From Ctenosaura bakeri (Eukaryota > Chordata > Lepidosauria > Squamata > Iguanidae), in contig CAOLHI010000733.1 in assembly GCA_948474755.1 (NCBI GenBank), positions 124,001 to 188,000 of the forward strand: a stretch of DNA of 64,000 bases, read 5' to 3'. This document shows, in pieces, positions 11,315 through 24,900 of the stretch. A model generated the notes under the pieces. That model made no database searches and was not told where the DNA came from. It saw only the letters and a program-made list of their open reading frames with translations. Made by a program: the position numbers and the translations under genes. The stretch's first letter is position 1. The number at the start of each line of letters is the position of its first letter.

Positions 11315-11690
11315 TAGAACTATAGAGTTGGAAGAAACCACAAGGGTCATCAAGTGCAACCCCTTGCCATGCAGGAATACACCATCAAAGCACTTCTGGC
11401 AGATGGACATCTAACCTCTGTTAAAAACCTCCAAAGAAGGAAACTCCGCCACACTCTGAGGCAGCCTATTCCACTGTTGAACTGCTTTTACCGTTGTGAA
11501 GTTCTTCCTAATGTTTAGATGGAATCTCTTTTCCTGAAGTTTGAAACCATTGCTCTGTGTCCTAGTCTGGGGAGCAGAAGAAAACGGGCTTGCTCCATCC
11601 TCCATATGACATCCCTTCAAATGTTTAAACATAGCTATCATGTCATCTCTTCTTTTCTCTATGCTAAAAATGCCCAGCTCCCTATGAGTC
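11315..11690 (-). mobile_element. CR1 LINE 3' fragment
   Basis: The minus strand matches the CR1 3' region: it encodes LNIRKNFTTVKAVQQWN and ends with the GAGTTGGAAGAAACC-type segment on the plus strand. It is adjoined by a GCAC-rich repeat at 11690-12120. Confidence 0.75.
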
Positions 11691-12120
11691 CCATATGGAA
11701 CACACCTGGGCCCCATGTAACACACACATTCCCTATGTGGGCACTTTCCATATTGGGAATGGTATCTAGAAGCAGAATGTAGCTGGACCCATTGCACAAA
11801 GCCATGCCACCACTGCCCAAGGTCTGTGTTGCCAATTCTGTTGCTCCTGCCTGCCCTTCATCTTCCCTGTTGGATGGCATCCTGTCCCTGGGGTGATCCA
11901 CCAATGTCCATGGCATCTTGTGCTGGTATGCTTTATCCCCTCTGTGCTGGCCTGCTTTATCTCCAATGTTGTGGTTGAGCAATGTGCGCTGGAATTGTGC
12001 ATTGTGTAAAGTCATCCAATAATTGGTGTGTGTTGCACATTTGTGCTATTCAGGCTGTTGGCTGTACAGTGAGTGCATGTGGATTTTTGTGTTACTCTAT
12101 GGGGTTGTAACAGTGCAGCC
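11690..12120. repeat. GCAC-rich dispersed repeat
   Basis: It contains CCCATTGCACAAAGCCATGC, GAGCAATGTGCGCTGGAATT, GTGCATTGTGTAAAG and TTGCACATTTGTGC, in inverted mix. It abuts a CR1 3' fragment. Confidence 0.45.
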
Positions 12121-12171
12121 ACAGTTTCTTTTTCCTCTTTAATGGTATAGGTAAAATTGAATGCCATAAAT

Positions 12172-12706
12172 CAGTGGTTCCCAAACCTTTTTCACTTGTG
12201 TACCCCTTGGCAGCCCATGTTCATAAGCTGAAAAAATAATTTAAAACTTAAAATGATGACAAAGAGAAGACCAGGAAGAACTCATTCATTGAACACTGCG
12301 CACAGGACTGACTGTGGTGCCCACTTATATATACTGGCACTGGTATGACAGTGCTCGATTGTTTGTGAAGCAGAGGAGAATGAAAGCTAAGCCTGTGAGG
12401 AGTGCACCACCAAACATGTGCACTGTAGTGGCATGTTCACAACACATAGTTTAGGAAGAGACTCCCTACCACTCACCAAAATAACAAAGTGAAGGAACAG
12501 GACTTTTCCTGAGGTTAAACAGTGAAGGAAATCCATTCTGCCACTCATCATAACATTCAATTAATTTCACAACTTCTGACTTGTATCTTGTCTTACCCTG
12601 TTGACATATGTGCCTTTTCCAGACATTATTCAATTTTTTTCAGGTACCCCTAAATGTCCTGGTTTGTACCCCAAGGGATACATGTACCCCAGTTTGAGAA
12701 TCATTA
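12172..12706. mobile_element. hAT-like DNA transposon, non-autonomous
   Basis: It starts CAGTGGTTCCCAAACC and ends CAGTTTGAGAATCATTA, the imperfect inverse. It is flanked by CCATAAAT and TCATAAAG, an 8-base duplication with six matching bases. Subterminal GTGTACCCC and TGTACCCCAAGGG also pair. Confidence 0.7.
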
Positions 12707-12714
12707 TCATAAAG

Positions 12715-14859
12715 GAAGAGGCTTAAACAACAAGCTAGAGATAAAGTGTAGCAGGAAGATGACCACCTTTTGCAGGCCTTCACTGCGTATCTGTCTGTCA
12801 TCAAGAAAGTAAATCAAGTGGCCAGAATCCTGTTGTGGACTTACATCTTCATAAGTGGAGTTACATCTGTAGGAATGAGAAATTGGTCATTCTGTAATGA
12901 GTATGTTCAGTAAAGGGCTGCTGTTATATTACTCTGTAGGGAAGCCAGCAAAGTGACTGATGCACATTTGGACAGATATGCAACAGCCTTGTTGTGCGTC
13001 AGTCCTGTTTTGCGTCAGCATACCAGCAAGGGAGTGCTGATGCACATCAGGACACTCCTGCCAATTACACATCTTCACAATCCACCAATAGGATTTTTTA
13101 GAGCTTCTGCTATATAGCTACGCATATGTGAAATTATACAATGTACACCATGATAAAGGATTCAGGCCAGTATTTTAATTTTTTACATGTTGTCTATATT
13201 GTGGCCTAAATTTAATTATTAGTTCCACTTGAATAGAAATCTTATTGTGAGTGAGAACATGCTCATCTGACACTTATGAGAATTCCATTGGTTTAATAGC
13301 TCTGTTCTTATTGATTTTAAAAAAATTGGCCTTAGGACAATATGTTGGGAGGGGGGTTATATTGTATACAAATTTAATATCATCAGATTTAAGCAGCTTA
13401 TAAAAATTTGTCAATAATAATATTAATTACCACCACCACCATCTTTGCTTATCTTCATTTTTTTTAATGTATCTGCTGGGGAATGTGGTGTATTCAGATA
13501 GCTTCCAGGACTTCAAGTGAATCAGAGTACAATCATATTTTCTGTGTCCTTCAGCAACAAATAGTGATCACTTAACCAGCACCAGGGAGCCTTTCCTTCC
13601 TTCAATGTTTCCTGGAAGTAAAATTATGACTGCTCCCATTGGCATTGGCATGTTCACTATTACTGCTTTTCAGACCTTGGATGTTTTCACATATATACAA
13701 AATAATTCCAATTGTACTGTATTATGGGTTTTGTAGTTTTCACACGCAGGTTTTATAGCTTTCACAGGCATGTAACATTAGAAGAATAGTGGGATATAAA
13801 TTAAAGAAAGAAATAATGTATTTCATCTGACAGAATAGTCATGCTGCATCATATGTTTTGCAGACTACTATGCAATATGACTTTGAATGAAATGTGCATG
13901 AGTTTGAAAACACAGAAGGCCTCACCACAAAACCCATGATATACCACAATTGCAATGAGTGCCTTTGCTAGTAATAAAGACAGGAGCAAAGTTGGTGCAA
14001 ACAAAACTATCTGCACTCTGTAGAAGGAATCTAGACATTCTCTTTTCACATTCAACACACGATTCTATATCTGCAGAATGGTTTATTTCAAGAGAAATTT
14101 CCCAAAGGAATTTGATAACATCCCCAAAAAGCTCATGGGTGTGTGTATGCATGTTTTTTTCCCAGTCATTGTGGACAGACCATCATTTAATGAAACACGT
14201 GATCAACCCATCTTTCTCTTTATTATTAAATCATTTCTATTGCCCCATATTTCTGTTCATTCTTAGACTGTTTCAAGATTTATTTCCTTTATAATTTTAC
14301 AAGCCATCTCTCTTCCATGGTGAAAAGATGAAAAGAATGGTTACAATATGATTCATAGTGTTCCTCCAGGTTGGAAAGATGATGGACTAACCCCAAATCT
14401 GTAGAGTATCCTTATTGCCATGTGAATTAAATCTTCGAATGGATGTGTGGTACATCCATGAACACCTAGCCCAAAGTCCAATAACTGGCAGAGTGCAGGT
14501 CTCCACCAGTGTATGTATTTGGTTGTCTGAGGAGCAGCAACTGTTGCGTGTTTCAACTTTCTCATTGCCTCCCTGGTTGCTCAACATCAGCTAGGGATTT
14601 CACCAACACCACTCTGTTCTCTGGGCTACTAATCAGCGGCATAGGAATGCATGGGCATGTTCCAACTTCCCCCAATATAAAGTTATTCCTTCTTCCCTGG
14701 GTGCACAGGGGCAGCCAGAACATACCTGGGTACATCCCCACAACTAATTGGTAGCCAAAAGGAGGATGTAATGGCACCCACAATCAAGTCAGCTGCTGTT
14801 GCACGCTACAGTAAGGTAAACTGTAGAAGGAGATATATGATACCTTCTTCCATAGTGTC

Positions 14860-14860
<1 letters not shown>
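12715..14860. other. No gene seen (12.7-14.9 kb)
   Basis: AT-rich unique sequence. The open frames are short and have no recognisable domain or splice context. A possible GCAC-word patch lies at 12950-13080. Confidence 0.5.

Positions 14861-14862
<2 letters not shown>

Positions 14863-14938
<76 letters not shown>
14863..14938. repeat. (AT)n(AC)n compound microsatellite
   Basis: About 17 AT units pass directly into about 21 AC units. Confidence 0.95.
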
Positions 14939-14942
<4 letters not shown>

Positions 14943-15548
14943 AGCTGGAGGTTTACACCTATATATGTTACCAACAGGATTCTAGCCATAAGCTACCATG
15001 CTTAAGTTTATGCTTAAAAAGCAACAGTTTGAATCAGGAAGGACCTGGGGCATGATAATGAACTATTTTGATAACCCAAACTCTGTGGTTGTAGAGGATG
15101 GGTAGAAATTAATATGCCATGGATTCTGTCTGATATTGGTTCTAATGGAAGAGAACCTGAAAGTGATCATGAGTAGGGATGGAGGATGTGAAGGACCACA
15201 TGGCAAAGGAAAGGCTATTGGTTTCTTTGCCCATCCACCACTAATCCAGACTTCACTATACAACCCCATCATTTCATGATGCAAGTTCATCACTCTGTAC
15301 TCATTAGGCCTCAATGCCAGAAACATTCACCACAGTGCTCTTTCCAGATTTTGAAAGCATTTTCCTGTAGAAAGAAGGAAATAAACATGAAATAAAGGTT
15401 AAGTAGAGGGTACTTCAACCAGTTTCCTTCTGTGGTAGATTACATTTACCACTCAAAATCTTGAGAGGGTGAAGAACAAGTAAATGAAATTGAGTCTAAC
15501 ATGAAAGCCTACTTCTAAACTTTGAGGTATTGAGTTGGATCTAGACTT

Positions 15549-15752
15549 AGGCCATTTCCACACTACACCATTATAGTGCTAATATTCCACTTTCAACATC
15601 CTATGGAATCCTGGAATTTATAGTTTAGGGACGGACATTTAGAATTCTCAGCCAGAAAGCTCTTTGGCCTCAATAAACTATAAATCCCAGAATTCCATAG
15701 GATGTTGAAAGTGGAATAATAGCATTATAATAGCATAGGGCAGAAATGACTG
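15549..15752. mobile_element. Foldback Harbinger-like MITE (family 1)
   Basis: The left end is TTAGGCCATTTCCACAC and the right end is TAGGGCAGAAATGAC. The inner stem ACTTTCAACATCCTATGGAA pairs with TTCCATAGGATGTTGAAAGT. Confidence 0.75.
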
Positions 15753-16124
15753 TCATACATAGAGCAGTTCCATTTATTTATTTATTTATTATTTTTATTT
15801 AATTTGTATCCCGCCTCTCCTTATGGATCGAGGCAGCGAACAACTTACAAATAGCATGTATTTCGAAACATTTCTATATATTTAGATCAATGAGAATTGG
15901 GATAATCCTTACAAGAAAGCCCCTTTGATTTAAGTATGACTTAGTGACTTATTCAATACCCGCTTAATGAATCCAACTCATTGTGTCTGCACTGATTCCA
16001 CATTGATGGAAGGGGAGTTTTTGTATGATCAGGGACACTTTTTACTCAGAGGAGCGCAGACAAACTAAGCTAAGTTGCTAGTCATATTTGAACAAATAGC
16101 TATGTTCGTCTAGATCTATATACA

Positions 16125-16275
16125 AAGGAATCTTGTAGCACCTTTGAGAATGAGAGAATGAAGTCTGTAGCATAAACTTTCATAGATTCGGTCTATTTGC
16201 ATTTGATGAAGTAGACTGAGTCTACAAAAGCTACAAACCTCTTTTGGTCTTAAAGGTGCTATGCAATCCTTCTGT
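16125..16275. mobile_element. Foldback element, AATCTTGTAGCACCTTTGAG type
   Basis: GAATCTTGTAGCACCTTTGAG and TCTTAAAGGTGCTATGCAATCC are opposed, with ATAAACTTTCATAGATTCGG against GAGTCTACAAAAGCTAC in the middle. This is a common reptile palindromic repeat. Confidence 0.6.
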
Positions 16276-16786
16276 AGGTTGATGGTGTGGTTCTAGTTTT
16301 AGCTTCACAGGAGGAAATGATAAATATTGTCAAACACACCTGATCAAACTTTCTCATTTTCATAATGTCCTCCAGGACTCACCAAAGGCTCTGACCTGTG
16401 AAAACCACTGCCACTACCCATATCAGATTTATGTCATCTAGATGAGAAATCAGTTATGTGAAATGGAAGCAGTGGATGAGAGAGACGTGGAGGAGGCCAT
16501 CCCTGTAGTGTTGCCAGGTTTTTGAAATAACAATAAAGGACAGTCAACATTCATGACATGCAGGGCTAACAATCAGGAAGTAGTTATTTCCAGGTTTATA
16601 CTGTCCCTACATTACCAAACAAAAGTACACTCATCCCTCCATATTTGCCAGGTGTGCCTTGTAAAAAGAGACACCGGGCAACCCTATACCCTTGCAAGAA
16701 AGGCTAAGATGGGATTGTCATTCATTGCCCCTTCTACTCTTGGTTTCCATTTTCTGTTGAGCCCATCCTTATCTCTTCTCTGTTTA

Positions 16787-17777
16787 GAATCATAGAATCA
16801 TAGAATCATAGAAATGTAGAGTTGGAAGAGACCACAGGGGCCATCCAGTCCAACCCCCTGCCATGCAGGAACACCCTCAAAGCACTCCCAACAGATGGCC
16901 ATCAAGCCTCTGCTTAAAAACCTCCAAGGAAGGAGACTTCACTACACTCCGAGGCAGCAGATTCCACTGCCGGACAGCCCTGACCATCAGGAAGTTCTTC
17001 CTGAGGTTCAGGTGGAATCTCCTTTCCTGCAGCTTGAATCCATTGCTCCTTGTCCTGGTCTCTGGAGCAGCAGAAAACAAGCCCTCTCCCTCCTCTACGT
17101 GGCATCCCTTCAACTATTTAAACATGGCTATCATGTCCCCTCTTAACCTTCTCTTCTGCAGACTAAACATCCCCAGCTCTCTAAGTCTATCCTCATAGGG
17201 CATGGCTTCCAGGCCTCTCACCATTTTGGTCGACCTTCTCTGGACTTGCTCCAGCTTGTCAATATCCTTCTTGAATTGGGGTGCCCAGAACTGGACACAG
17301 TATTCAAGATGAGGTCTAACTAAAGCAGAGTAGAGTGGTACCAGTACCTCCCTCGATCTAGACACCATACTCCTATTGATACAGCCGAGAATTGCATTGG
17401 CTTTCTTGGCTGCCACATCACACTGCTGACTCATGTTCAGCTTGTGGTCTATGAAGACTCCTAGATCCCTTTCACACGTACTGCTATCCAGCCACGTGTC
17501 CCCCATCCTATATTTCTGTATTCCATTTTTTCTACCTAAGTGTAGGACCTTACACTTCTCTCTGTTGAATTTCATTTTGTTAGCCTCGGCCCAGCTCTCC
17601 AATCTATCCAGGTCATTTTGAATTTTGATCCTGTCCTCTGGCATATTAGCAACCCCTCCCAATTTGGTATCATCTGCAAATTTGATGAGCATGCCCTCTA
17701 TTCCTTCATCCAAGTCGTTGATAAAAATATTGAACAGCACTGGGTCCAAGACAGAACCCTGTGGCACCCCACAGTAA
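16787..17777 (-). mobile_element. CR1 LINE, 5'-truncated, reverse transcriptase C-terminal part and 3' end
   Basis: The minus strand encodes [16 protein letters not shown] (the catalytic-site region), [13 protein letters not shown] and LRRLRG-type CR1 residues over about 217 open codons, and then the 3' UTR. It ends in repeats of ATTCTATG (plus strand GAATCATAGAATCATAG). It is one of the youngest-looking CR1 copies here. Its 5' truncation point lies about 15 bases beyond the donor site of NCAM-like exon 8. Confidence 0.9.
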
Positions 17778-17792
17778 AATGGGTTTACTTAC

Positions 17793-17973
17793 CCATTGTT
17801 TTCAGTACTTGCCCTGGATGAATTTTTGCCCAGGATATTACTTCTGCAGTACATAAGCAAGCCACGCTGACGTTTGTAATAGCAAGTCGCATCCACCACC
17901 AACAAGACCACCAGAAGGATTGCCAACAGAATGGCCAAGATGCTGCCAATGCCCAAACCTTTGTCTGGAGCGT
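17793..17973 (-). CDS. NCAM-like gene exon 8: transmembrane segment and tail
   Basis: The acceptor CTTCTCCTGTTCCAG is strong. The exon encodes DAPDKGLGIGS, a Leu/Ile/Val helix (ILAILLAILLVVLLVV), then DATCYYKRQRGLLMYC and a polar tail ending ASTENN. The Asp-x-Thr-Cys-Tyr and Gly-Leu-x-Met motifs are hallmarks of NCAM1/NCAM2. The exon ends at a consensus GTAAGT donor, but read-through gives GGG TAA at once, so the protein could also terminate here as ENNG. A CR1 LINE starts about 15 bases downstream. No further cytoplasmic exon was recognised. Confidence 0.85.
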
Positions 17974-18873
17974 CTGGAACAGGAGAAGAATGGCTGTTTG
18001 CAAACACATATGAGTGGAATGCCTGTCCTATTTCCAGCTCTGCACAGAACCTAGCCTCTGAGAATGCTTTCGCCTATCCTCTGTGGGTGTATTTCCTTAT
18101 AGAGCACATACCTAACATTCTTCCTACTAGAAATGTTAATCTTCACTTAGGCCATTTTTGCACCACACTGTGATCCTGTGATATTGGGAGCAGGACCCAA
18201 ATGCTCCCCTCTGCACCTGGCTAGCTGCTGGCAGATAGGCAGTGTTCGTGATGCACTCCATCCTTCCACACTGCAGCCAGCCTCTTCTTGTGCTGCACCA
18301 AGGAAGAAAGCATTTGATAGCACTTCTGCCCTTCCTGCATGGCCTCCAGCAACATGATAATTGCTTGAAGGGAAGCCATTACCGGGGATTATTTGTTTTG
18401 TTTTGTTTTGTTTTGTTCTTTTTGCATTAATGGTATAGTGTGCAATTGCAACAGCTGGGGATGTGACAGAAATGGGACCGCAATAACGTTATGCGATGGC
18501 ATGTGCCACAGATCAGCTTCAATGCATCTCCACATCATCATGCAGAAGTGGCCTTAGTTCATTCTTACATGCAAGAATGAAAAATTTAAAGTGTTCTCTC
18601 ACTGTTGCTTTTCTACTGCTTTTTTTTTAAAAAAAAAAATTCCTATTTTTTGCAAACATTTTATGAAAAAAAAGGAACTGTCAGCCACCAAAAAAAAACC
18701 CACAATCAGTTTTGCTGATTTGCTTGCTTACTGGTGATGAAGAGAAAGGCACTGAGGTCCTTTCACATTGCACAATTATTGAGCTATTATTCAATTTTAA
18801 CTACCGTGGTTTCACATTATGTAATCCCAAGGTTTCTAGTCTGGGGAGGCATTCAAGTGCGCCAGCTGAGAAT

Positions 18874-18930
<57 letters not shown>

Positions 18931-21900
18931 TTTCATACAGAAAAAAATCCAAGTTGGCTTAGAACAGAAACAAATACAAAAAAGGTAGAAAAAAAAGGAC
19001 AAAAACAAAATGATGTTTTATCAAACATATTGGCTCACAATCTCACTAACTTCCTTCTAGTGAGAGGTGGTTGTAATTTGATTTTACAGAATATTATCTA
19101 AACCATCTATTTAAAACATAACTTTGCAGAATCTATATAATTCGCCACTTGTTAAATATAGTAAAATACTTATCTGTTTGTAGCACTAACATCAAGATTC
19201 AAAATTAGCCAGCATTACACTTCCCTGGCATTCTTGTGATATGACATAACATTATCCCATTCCTTAACAAATTCATCAATTTTTTCTCTTCTCAAAGAGA
19301 GTATAAGCAGCAGAGAATTCCAAATGGCCCTCCCAAAACTTCCAGTCCCAGGATTCCATAGCATGGAACCATGCCAGTTAAAGCAGAATAATAGCACTAT
19401 AATTCTGTAGTCTGAATGGGCCTTTGGTCTTTTCACTTCTCCACAGGGTTACAAAATCAAATGGTTGCTGACAGTTCTTTTGATGGTGTGCCCCAATGTT
19501 TTAAAATACTCTTTCACACCAAGGACAAGAACATTTGTGAATTTTCTTGATTTGGTATTTTTTCTTATGGGCAAATGGGAACTTTGCTATCCTGTTGCCA
19601 AAATTCTCTGCCCTATTCCCAGGCAATTTGGGAAGAGATGGAGGCATTGATGCCTCAGATTGTCCAACAGTTTCCATAGTGAAACTGACCATTATGACTT
19701 GTGATTAAGTTTTCCTCTTTATTTGTTTCTTGCCTTCCTTCCGCTAAGTTTTTGCTTTGATACTTCATTGCTTTGTTGCCACCATAGCTCCTGCACTGGT
19801 TGCATGAATATTATCAGTGTGTGTGTGTGTGTGTGTGCGTGCGCGCACGCGTGCATATGTGTGCTTTTAAGTTGCCTGTCAATGTCAGTGATTTCATGTA
19901 TTTCGTTGGGTTTTCTTAGGCACGGAATACCCAGAGGTGGCCTGCTATGGCTTTCTTCTGAAATATCACCTGCAATTCCTGGTATTCCTTGGTGGTCCCC
20001 CATCCAAGTACTGACCTGGCCCTGAATAGCTTCCACGATCTTGTGCCTTCAGTGTATTAGGCTGGTTATCTGACTACCATTTTGTCAACCCCATAACATC
20101 ACAGATATAACATTCTTCCAGTGGTGAGATATGCTGGGAGTTATAGTCCAACAATATACGCAGAGCCACATTTTGCTCATCTGTGATGTACCGTATCGGT
20201 TTAACTCTCATGGTTTTCCTCAAGAATCCCAGGAACTGCAGTTGAGGGGGAAAGTACTTAATCATCTCTAGAGATCCATAGACACTCTCCAGAACTATAG
20301 TGCCCAAGGTTCTCTGCGGAAGATAATTACATCTGGAGGGCCACATGTAACTTGCAGCCCTCCAGATGACAATGGATTGTAACTCCCATCAGACCTGGCC
20401 AGCAGAGCTAGTGAAAAGAGATGATGGGAGGTGCAGTCTAGTTGCAGTTAAAGAGATTTTTGTTTTGGCTGGGTTTTGAGGGCTCTGTCGGGGGAAATGG
20501 CCTTCTTATGTAGTGTGTGGTTTCTTTCTGTTGGTCTCCTTTTTAATGGCTATGTTTCTAATGTTATTGATAGTTTAATTGTATTTTTTTTAACTCTTGT
20601 ATGATGTAAATGTTAAGCTGTATTTGTTTTAAACTTTGATAAGCTGCCTTAAGATAGGAAAAAGGTAATGTTGTTACTACTACTACTATACATCTAGGGG
20701 GTATAAGTTGCCCATTTCTTTTTTTTAAAGTAAACATCCAGAGTCCTACCCAACAATTTAAGATGGGATGTTTATAGCTCACCTTCTAGAAGAGCAACTT
20801 TCTTCTCAGTGCTGCCTAGGTCATTGGCAGCTCTTATGAAGAGCTCTGAAAGATCTTCTGGTGATTCTGGAGTGAACTGAAACCAAAACATTAAAAAAAA
20901 ATTACTATATCAGTAAATATATTAATATCCATTCCTGACACAACATCTGGTACTACAGGCTGAGCCTCACTCATCTGCAAATCCAAAATCCTCCAAAAAA
21001 CTGAAACGTTCCCACTCGTTCCCATCTTTGAGGAGGCAGCTGGTGCCTTCCTGCTTGTTCATCTCTCAGATCTGAGGAGTGCCACAGCAGCCACCTCAAA
21101 GGCAGAAGCAGGTGACTGGCAGCAAAAAGAAAGAGATTGAGAATGTAAAATGGTAGGAGGCAGGGACTCATGCCAAGCACCACACTTGGATTCCCATAGT
21201 TTCATAAAACCTCAGGCTCTTTCTGCACCCTACCTTCTTCCGATGTCCTTCCGTGGGGATCTCAGCAGCAGCTCTGCCAGGAGGGGAGCACGACAGGAGC
21301 ACTCTCCTCCAAACCAGCTGCCTCTCAAATCAAGGAAGCACAATGGCCCCCACTTCTTCCTTCTGCAGCACAGCCAGGTACTTTCCCAGGCTGCGCCAGG
21401 GCAGGAAGCACAGCCAGTGTGCTTCCGGATCCTCTGCCCGCCAGGTAAATCCAGTCACAGTCGCAGGTCATTGTGATTTACTCTATGATTGTGCCGCCTG
21501 AGGACAGGAGAAGGACAGGACTGTGACGATGTCATGCGTAACTGTCATTGCAGTCCTGTCCTTCTCCCATCGCCATGGCAGGATGACAACATCCTATGGA
21601 AAGGGACTCTGTCTCCATCCTCGTGTCTTATAGATAACACAAGTAGAGAGTGAATGAAATGCGAGGTTGTTGCAACAAGGAACCATATTCCAAAATCCAA
21701 AACATCCAAAACACGGAACACTTCTGTTCTCAAGCATTTTGGATAAGAGAAGCTCACTCTGTATTATGGGAACCAGACTTTCCAAGAGAAAATTAGAATT
21801 TTGGGGGTTGACAGAGTTAATAGTTTTCTCCCTCAGACAGCAAGCTTGCTATCGTTTGCTTAGATGCTTGTTGATATTTTTTGATGGCTAGTGGCTAGCA

Positions 21901-24900
21901 GCTACAAAGCACATTAATAAGACAAGTGTCTTTAAGGGTTTAATAATGGGCTTGTATACAGTGGAGTCAAATGACTGACTGTCTTTGAATGGAATACGAT
22001 ATTTATAATTGAGGAAATAGGGATCTATAAATAAGCAAATAAATGAAGGTTTTATGTGAACAAGCCAAGGAATTTTTCAAGGAGAGTAGGAACCAGGATA
22101 ATGAGTTTAGAATACTTAACAAAGAGAAAAAGGATGACAAAAGCAGGCATGTTGTGCTTAGAGAAAATGCCATTGTAGATTTTTATCTCTCTAAATTGCT
22201 ACAGAGGGAGACAGCTGTTTACCATTAAAACCAAGGAGGAGGGATCTATCCCATGACAGGATGTGTGTACAGCCATGCAGACAGGCCATCCAAGCATCAG
22301 GACAAATGAGAAAGTAGAAAAATTGAAAGACTGCCAGCCAAACTTGTACCCACGGGATATAAGCAGAAAGTCAGGGCAAACAAAAGGCCAGATGTATAGA
22401 TTGCTAGCCTAGGCCAGAACTCAGAAAAATTACTTTCTACGCTATAGCTCCCACAATCCCTCAACAAGCATGGATCATTTACACGTTGATGAAAACAAGC
22501 TGGGTGTTTTTTGCACACAAAAAAAAAGGGGGGGGGGGGAGGAAAGGAAAGGAAAGGAAAGGAAAGGAAAGGAAAGGAAAGGAAAGGAAAGGAAAGGAAA
22601 GGAAAGGAAAGGAAAGGACCTGAAAGTAGGACAACAGAAATGACAGGTTTGCCCTCTCCTAGTTGTGATCTGGTCTGTATAGTGCTAAATTAAGTCCATT
22701 TTGTGTTGTGGTGAAGATAGTTAGGTGTCTCTGGCTGAGATCCTGGATCAAAGAGGGCAGAGCATGACTTTACACAGCTGCAATCCCATGTGGTTTAACA
22801 TTGTATACATTGTATATTTCCCCATACACTATGCCGAGCCCTTTACTACTCCCTGAACCTATCGTAGAGTCACTGCAACCCAGCCCCATGGCTATTCTGT
22901 GCCTGATGGACCGTGGGCAGAGCTCACAGAATCATCTTGCTATGTCTCTGTAGCCAGATGCAAGGCAATGATGTCTTCCAGTGAGGTGTACCATGGTCTT
23001 CTGGAGATCTCAGCATTCAATGTAATCATCTCACATCTTGCTACAGGGATATAGCCAGGCATTTCTGTGATCTCCTCATTCTCCATTAGGCATGGAATGA
23101 CCATGGTGAGTGGGGGGCTTGAGCAGCTGAATGGTAGGTCCAGGGATTAGCTTTGGCTACTGCAGAGGAAGGAATGGAATACCAATGTCTACAGTGACCA
23201 AAAACAGATCTACGCAGGTGTAAAGTTAACTTACACCTACATATGCCACTAACAGGATGCCACCCTGAAAGTATAAGCAGCAGATTTGGCTACAGGATAG
23301 GTGCTGCCCTATCACCTTCCCACTTCCAAGGGGAGGTGCCTGTTGAGTAGTTTGGGGGCACTGTGTGAGGATCTAAGGACTAGCTCTTTGTGCAACATCA
23401 AAAATAGACACATGTTATTTGTGTTATTCAAGTTATTCATGCATCTGCCTCTAACAGGATTCCAGCATTTGTGGGTACATACCTGCACCTAAATGTCTGT
23501 TTGTGCAACTGAACTTTCAAGGATTTAGCATCTCCCCATCCATCCCAGTGAGTGCCATGTCTCACCTCAAAGAGGTACAGGTGTTTATGTTGGCTGTCTT
23601 CCACCTTCTTGATCTCAGCATCTTCAAAATCCTTCTCTTTCCAAGAGATGGAGACAGCAGCGGGAGGGTTGGCCAGGACACTGAAGTTAAACTGAGTGGG
23701 ATTCCCAATCTTGGCGGCAAATGATTCACCTGTAGGGAGTCCTATCCTTGGAGAGACTGAAAAGAGCAAAGCAGATTGGCATTTAGCATCAGTTGATCAA
23801 GTAAACTAATATCTTGCTTTGTCTCCTGTGTACATCTGAAGCTTTTCCTACCCTGTCCAGGATCACCCCTTTAAATAGGGGTGAAAGGAACACACAGTAT
23901 TATGCAGAAACAGTGTACTGGATAAAAAATATTGTTACCAAAAAATCATTATTGAGGCATGTTCCAGTCCTGAGGTTCTATAATGTTTATGGGAGGAAAC
24001 ATGAGAGTTGAGAGTGGAGCATCAGTACTCAGGCGGATTTTTCAGATATAATTGCAGTGCCTTTGTCACATTTTAAGGCATAGAGTATGGAGAGCCAGCA
24101 TAGTATTGTGGTTTGAGTATTGGACTATGACTCTGGAGACTAGGGTTTGAATCCCTGTTTGGGTCCTGAAAACCCACTGGGTGACCTTGGGCAAGGCACA
24201 TTCTCTCAGCCTCAGACGAGGGCAATGGCAAACCCCAACAAATCTTGCCAAGAAGATCCTGTGATAGGATTGCCTTAGGGTCACCATACGTCAGGAATGT
24301 CTTGGAGGCACACACCAACAACAACAGGGTATGGGTGGGGAGAAAGATTTGCCTATTCATCTTACTTCTACAGTTTACACATGTGTTAGAAAAGAGGTAT
24401 TTTGTTCACTGCCATATCAAACAACAGAACCCTGATTAGCCCTCAGCGCACTACTCCTGATGCATAAACTGACAAAACTTACCCCACGCTACAGCATAAT
24501 TATGATCAACTTCTTAGGACAGATATGGAAATAGATTGTAGATATTTTAAGCAACAAGTATGCTTTTGAGGATTTCCCCTAGTCTACCCTTCTCCAAACT
24601 GGTGTGCTGTAAATGTGCTGGATTATCATTCCCATAATTATGCTGAATGTGTATGATGGGATTTATAATCAAGCACATCTCAAATGACACAAGGTTGGGA
24701 GAGACTGTTGTAACAGATCAGTACGTGTCCCATTTTCCACTGTATCAGGCTGGGTGTGGCAAGGCTTGCTTTTTCTCCTCACGGACTGGTATGGCGGCAT
24801 CCTCTTCTCCTTTCCAGTCTGCTAAAGCACCTTGCCACTTTATACACAGCTCTGGGCTTCCCTTTAAAGCACCATCTTCATGTAAAAAGGATAAAGCCTT

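Noticed and set aside
16390..16440. Minus-strand block with acceptor CTCATCTAG and donor TTGGTGAGT reading LIWVVAVVFTGQSL in one frame
   Set aside because: It looks like a signal or membrane segment, but it has no ATG in that frame and gives an immediate stop in the phase left by exon 8.
24092..24200. tRNA-like A and B boxes suggesting a tRNA gene
   Set aside because: They belong to the head of a SINE with a body and tail; no cloverleaf with an acceptor stem could be formed.
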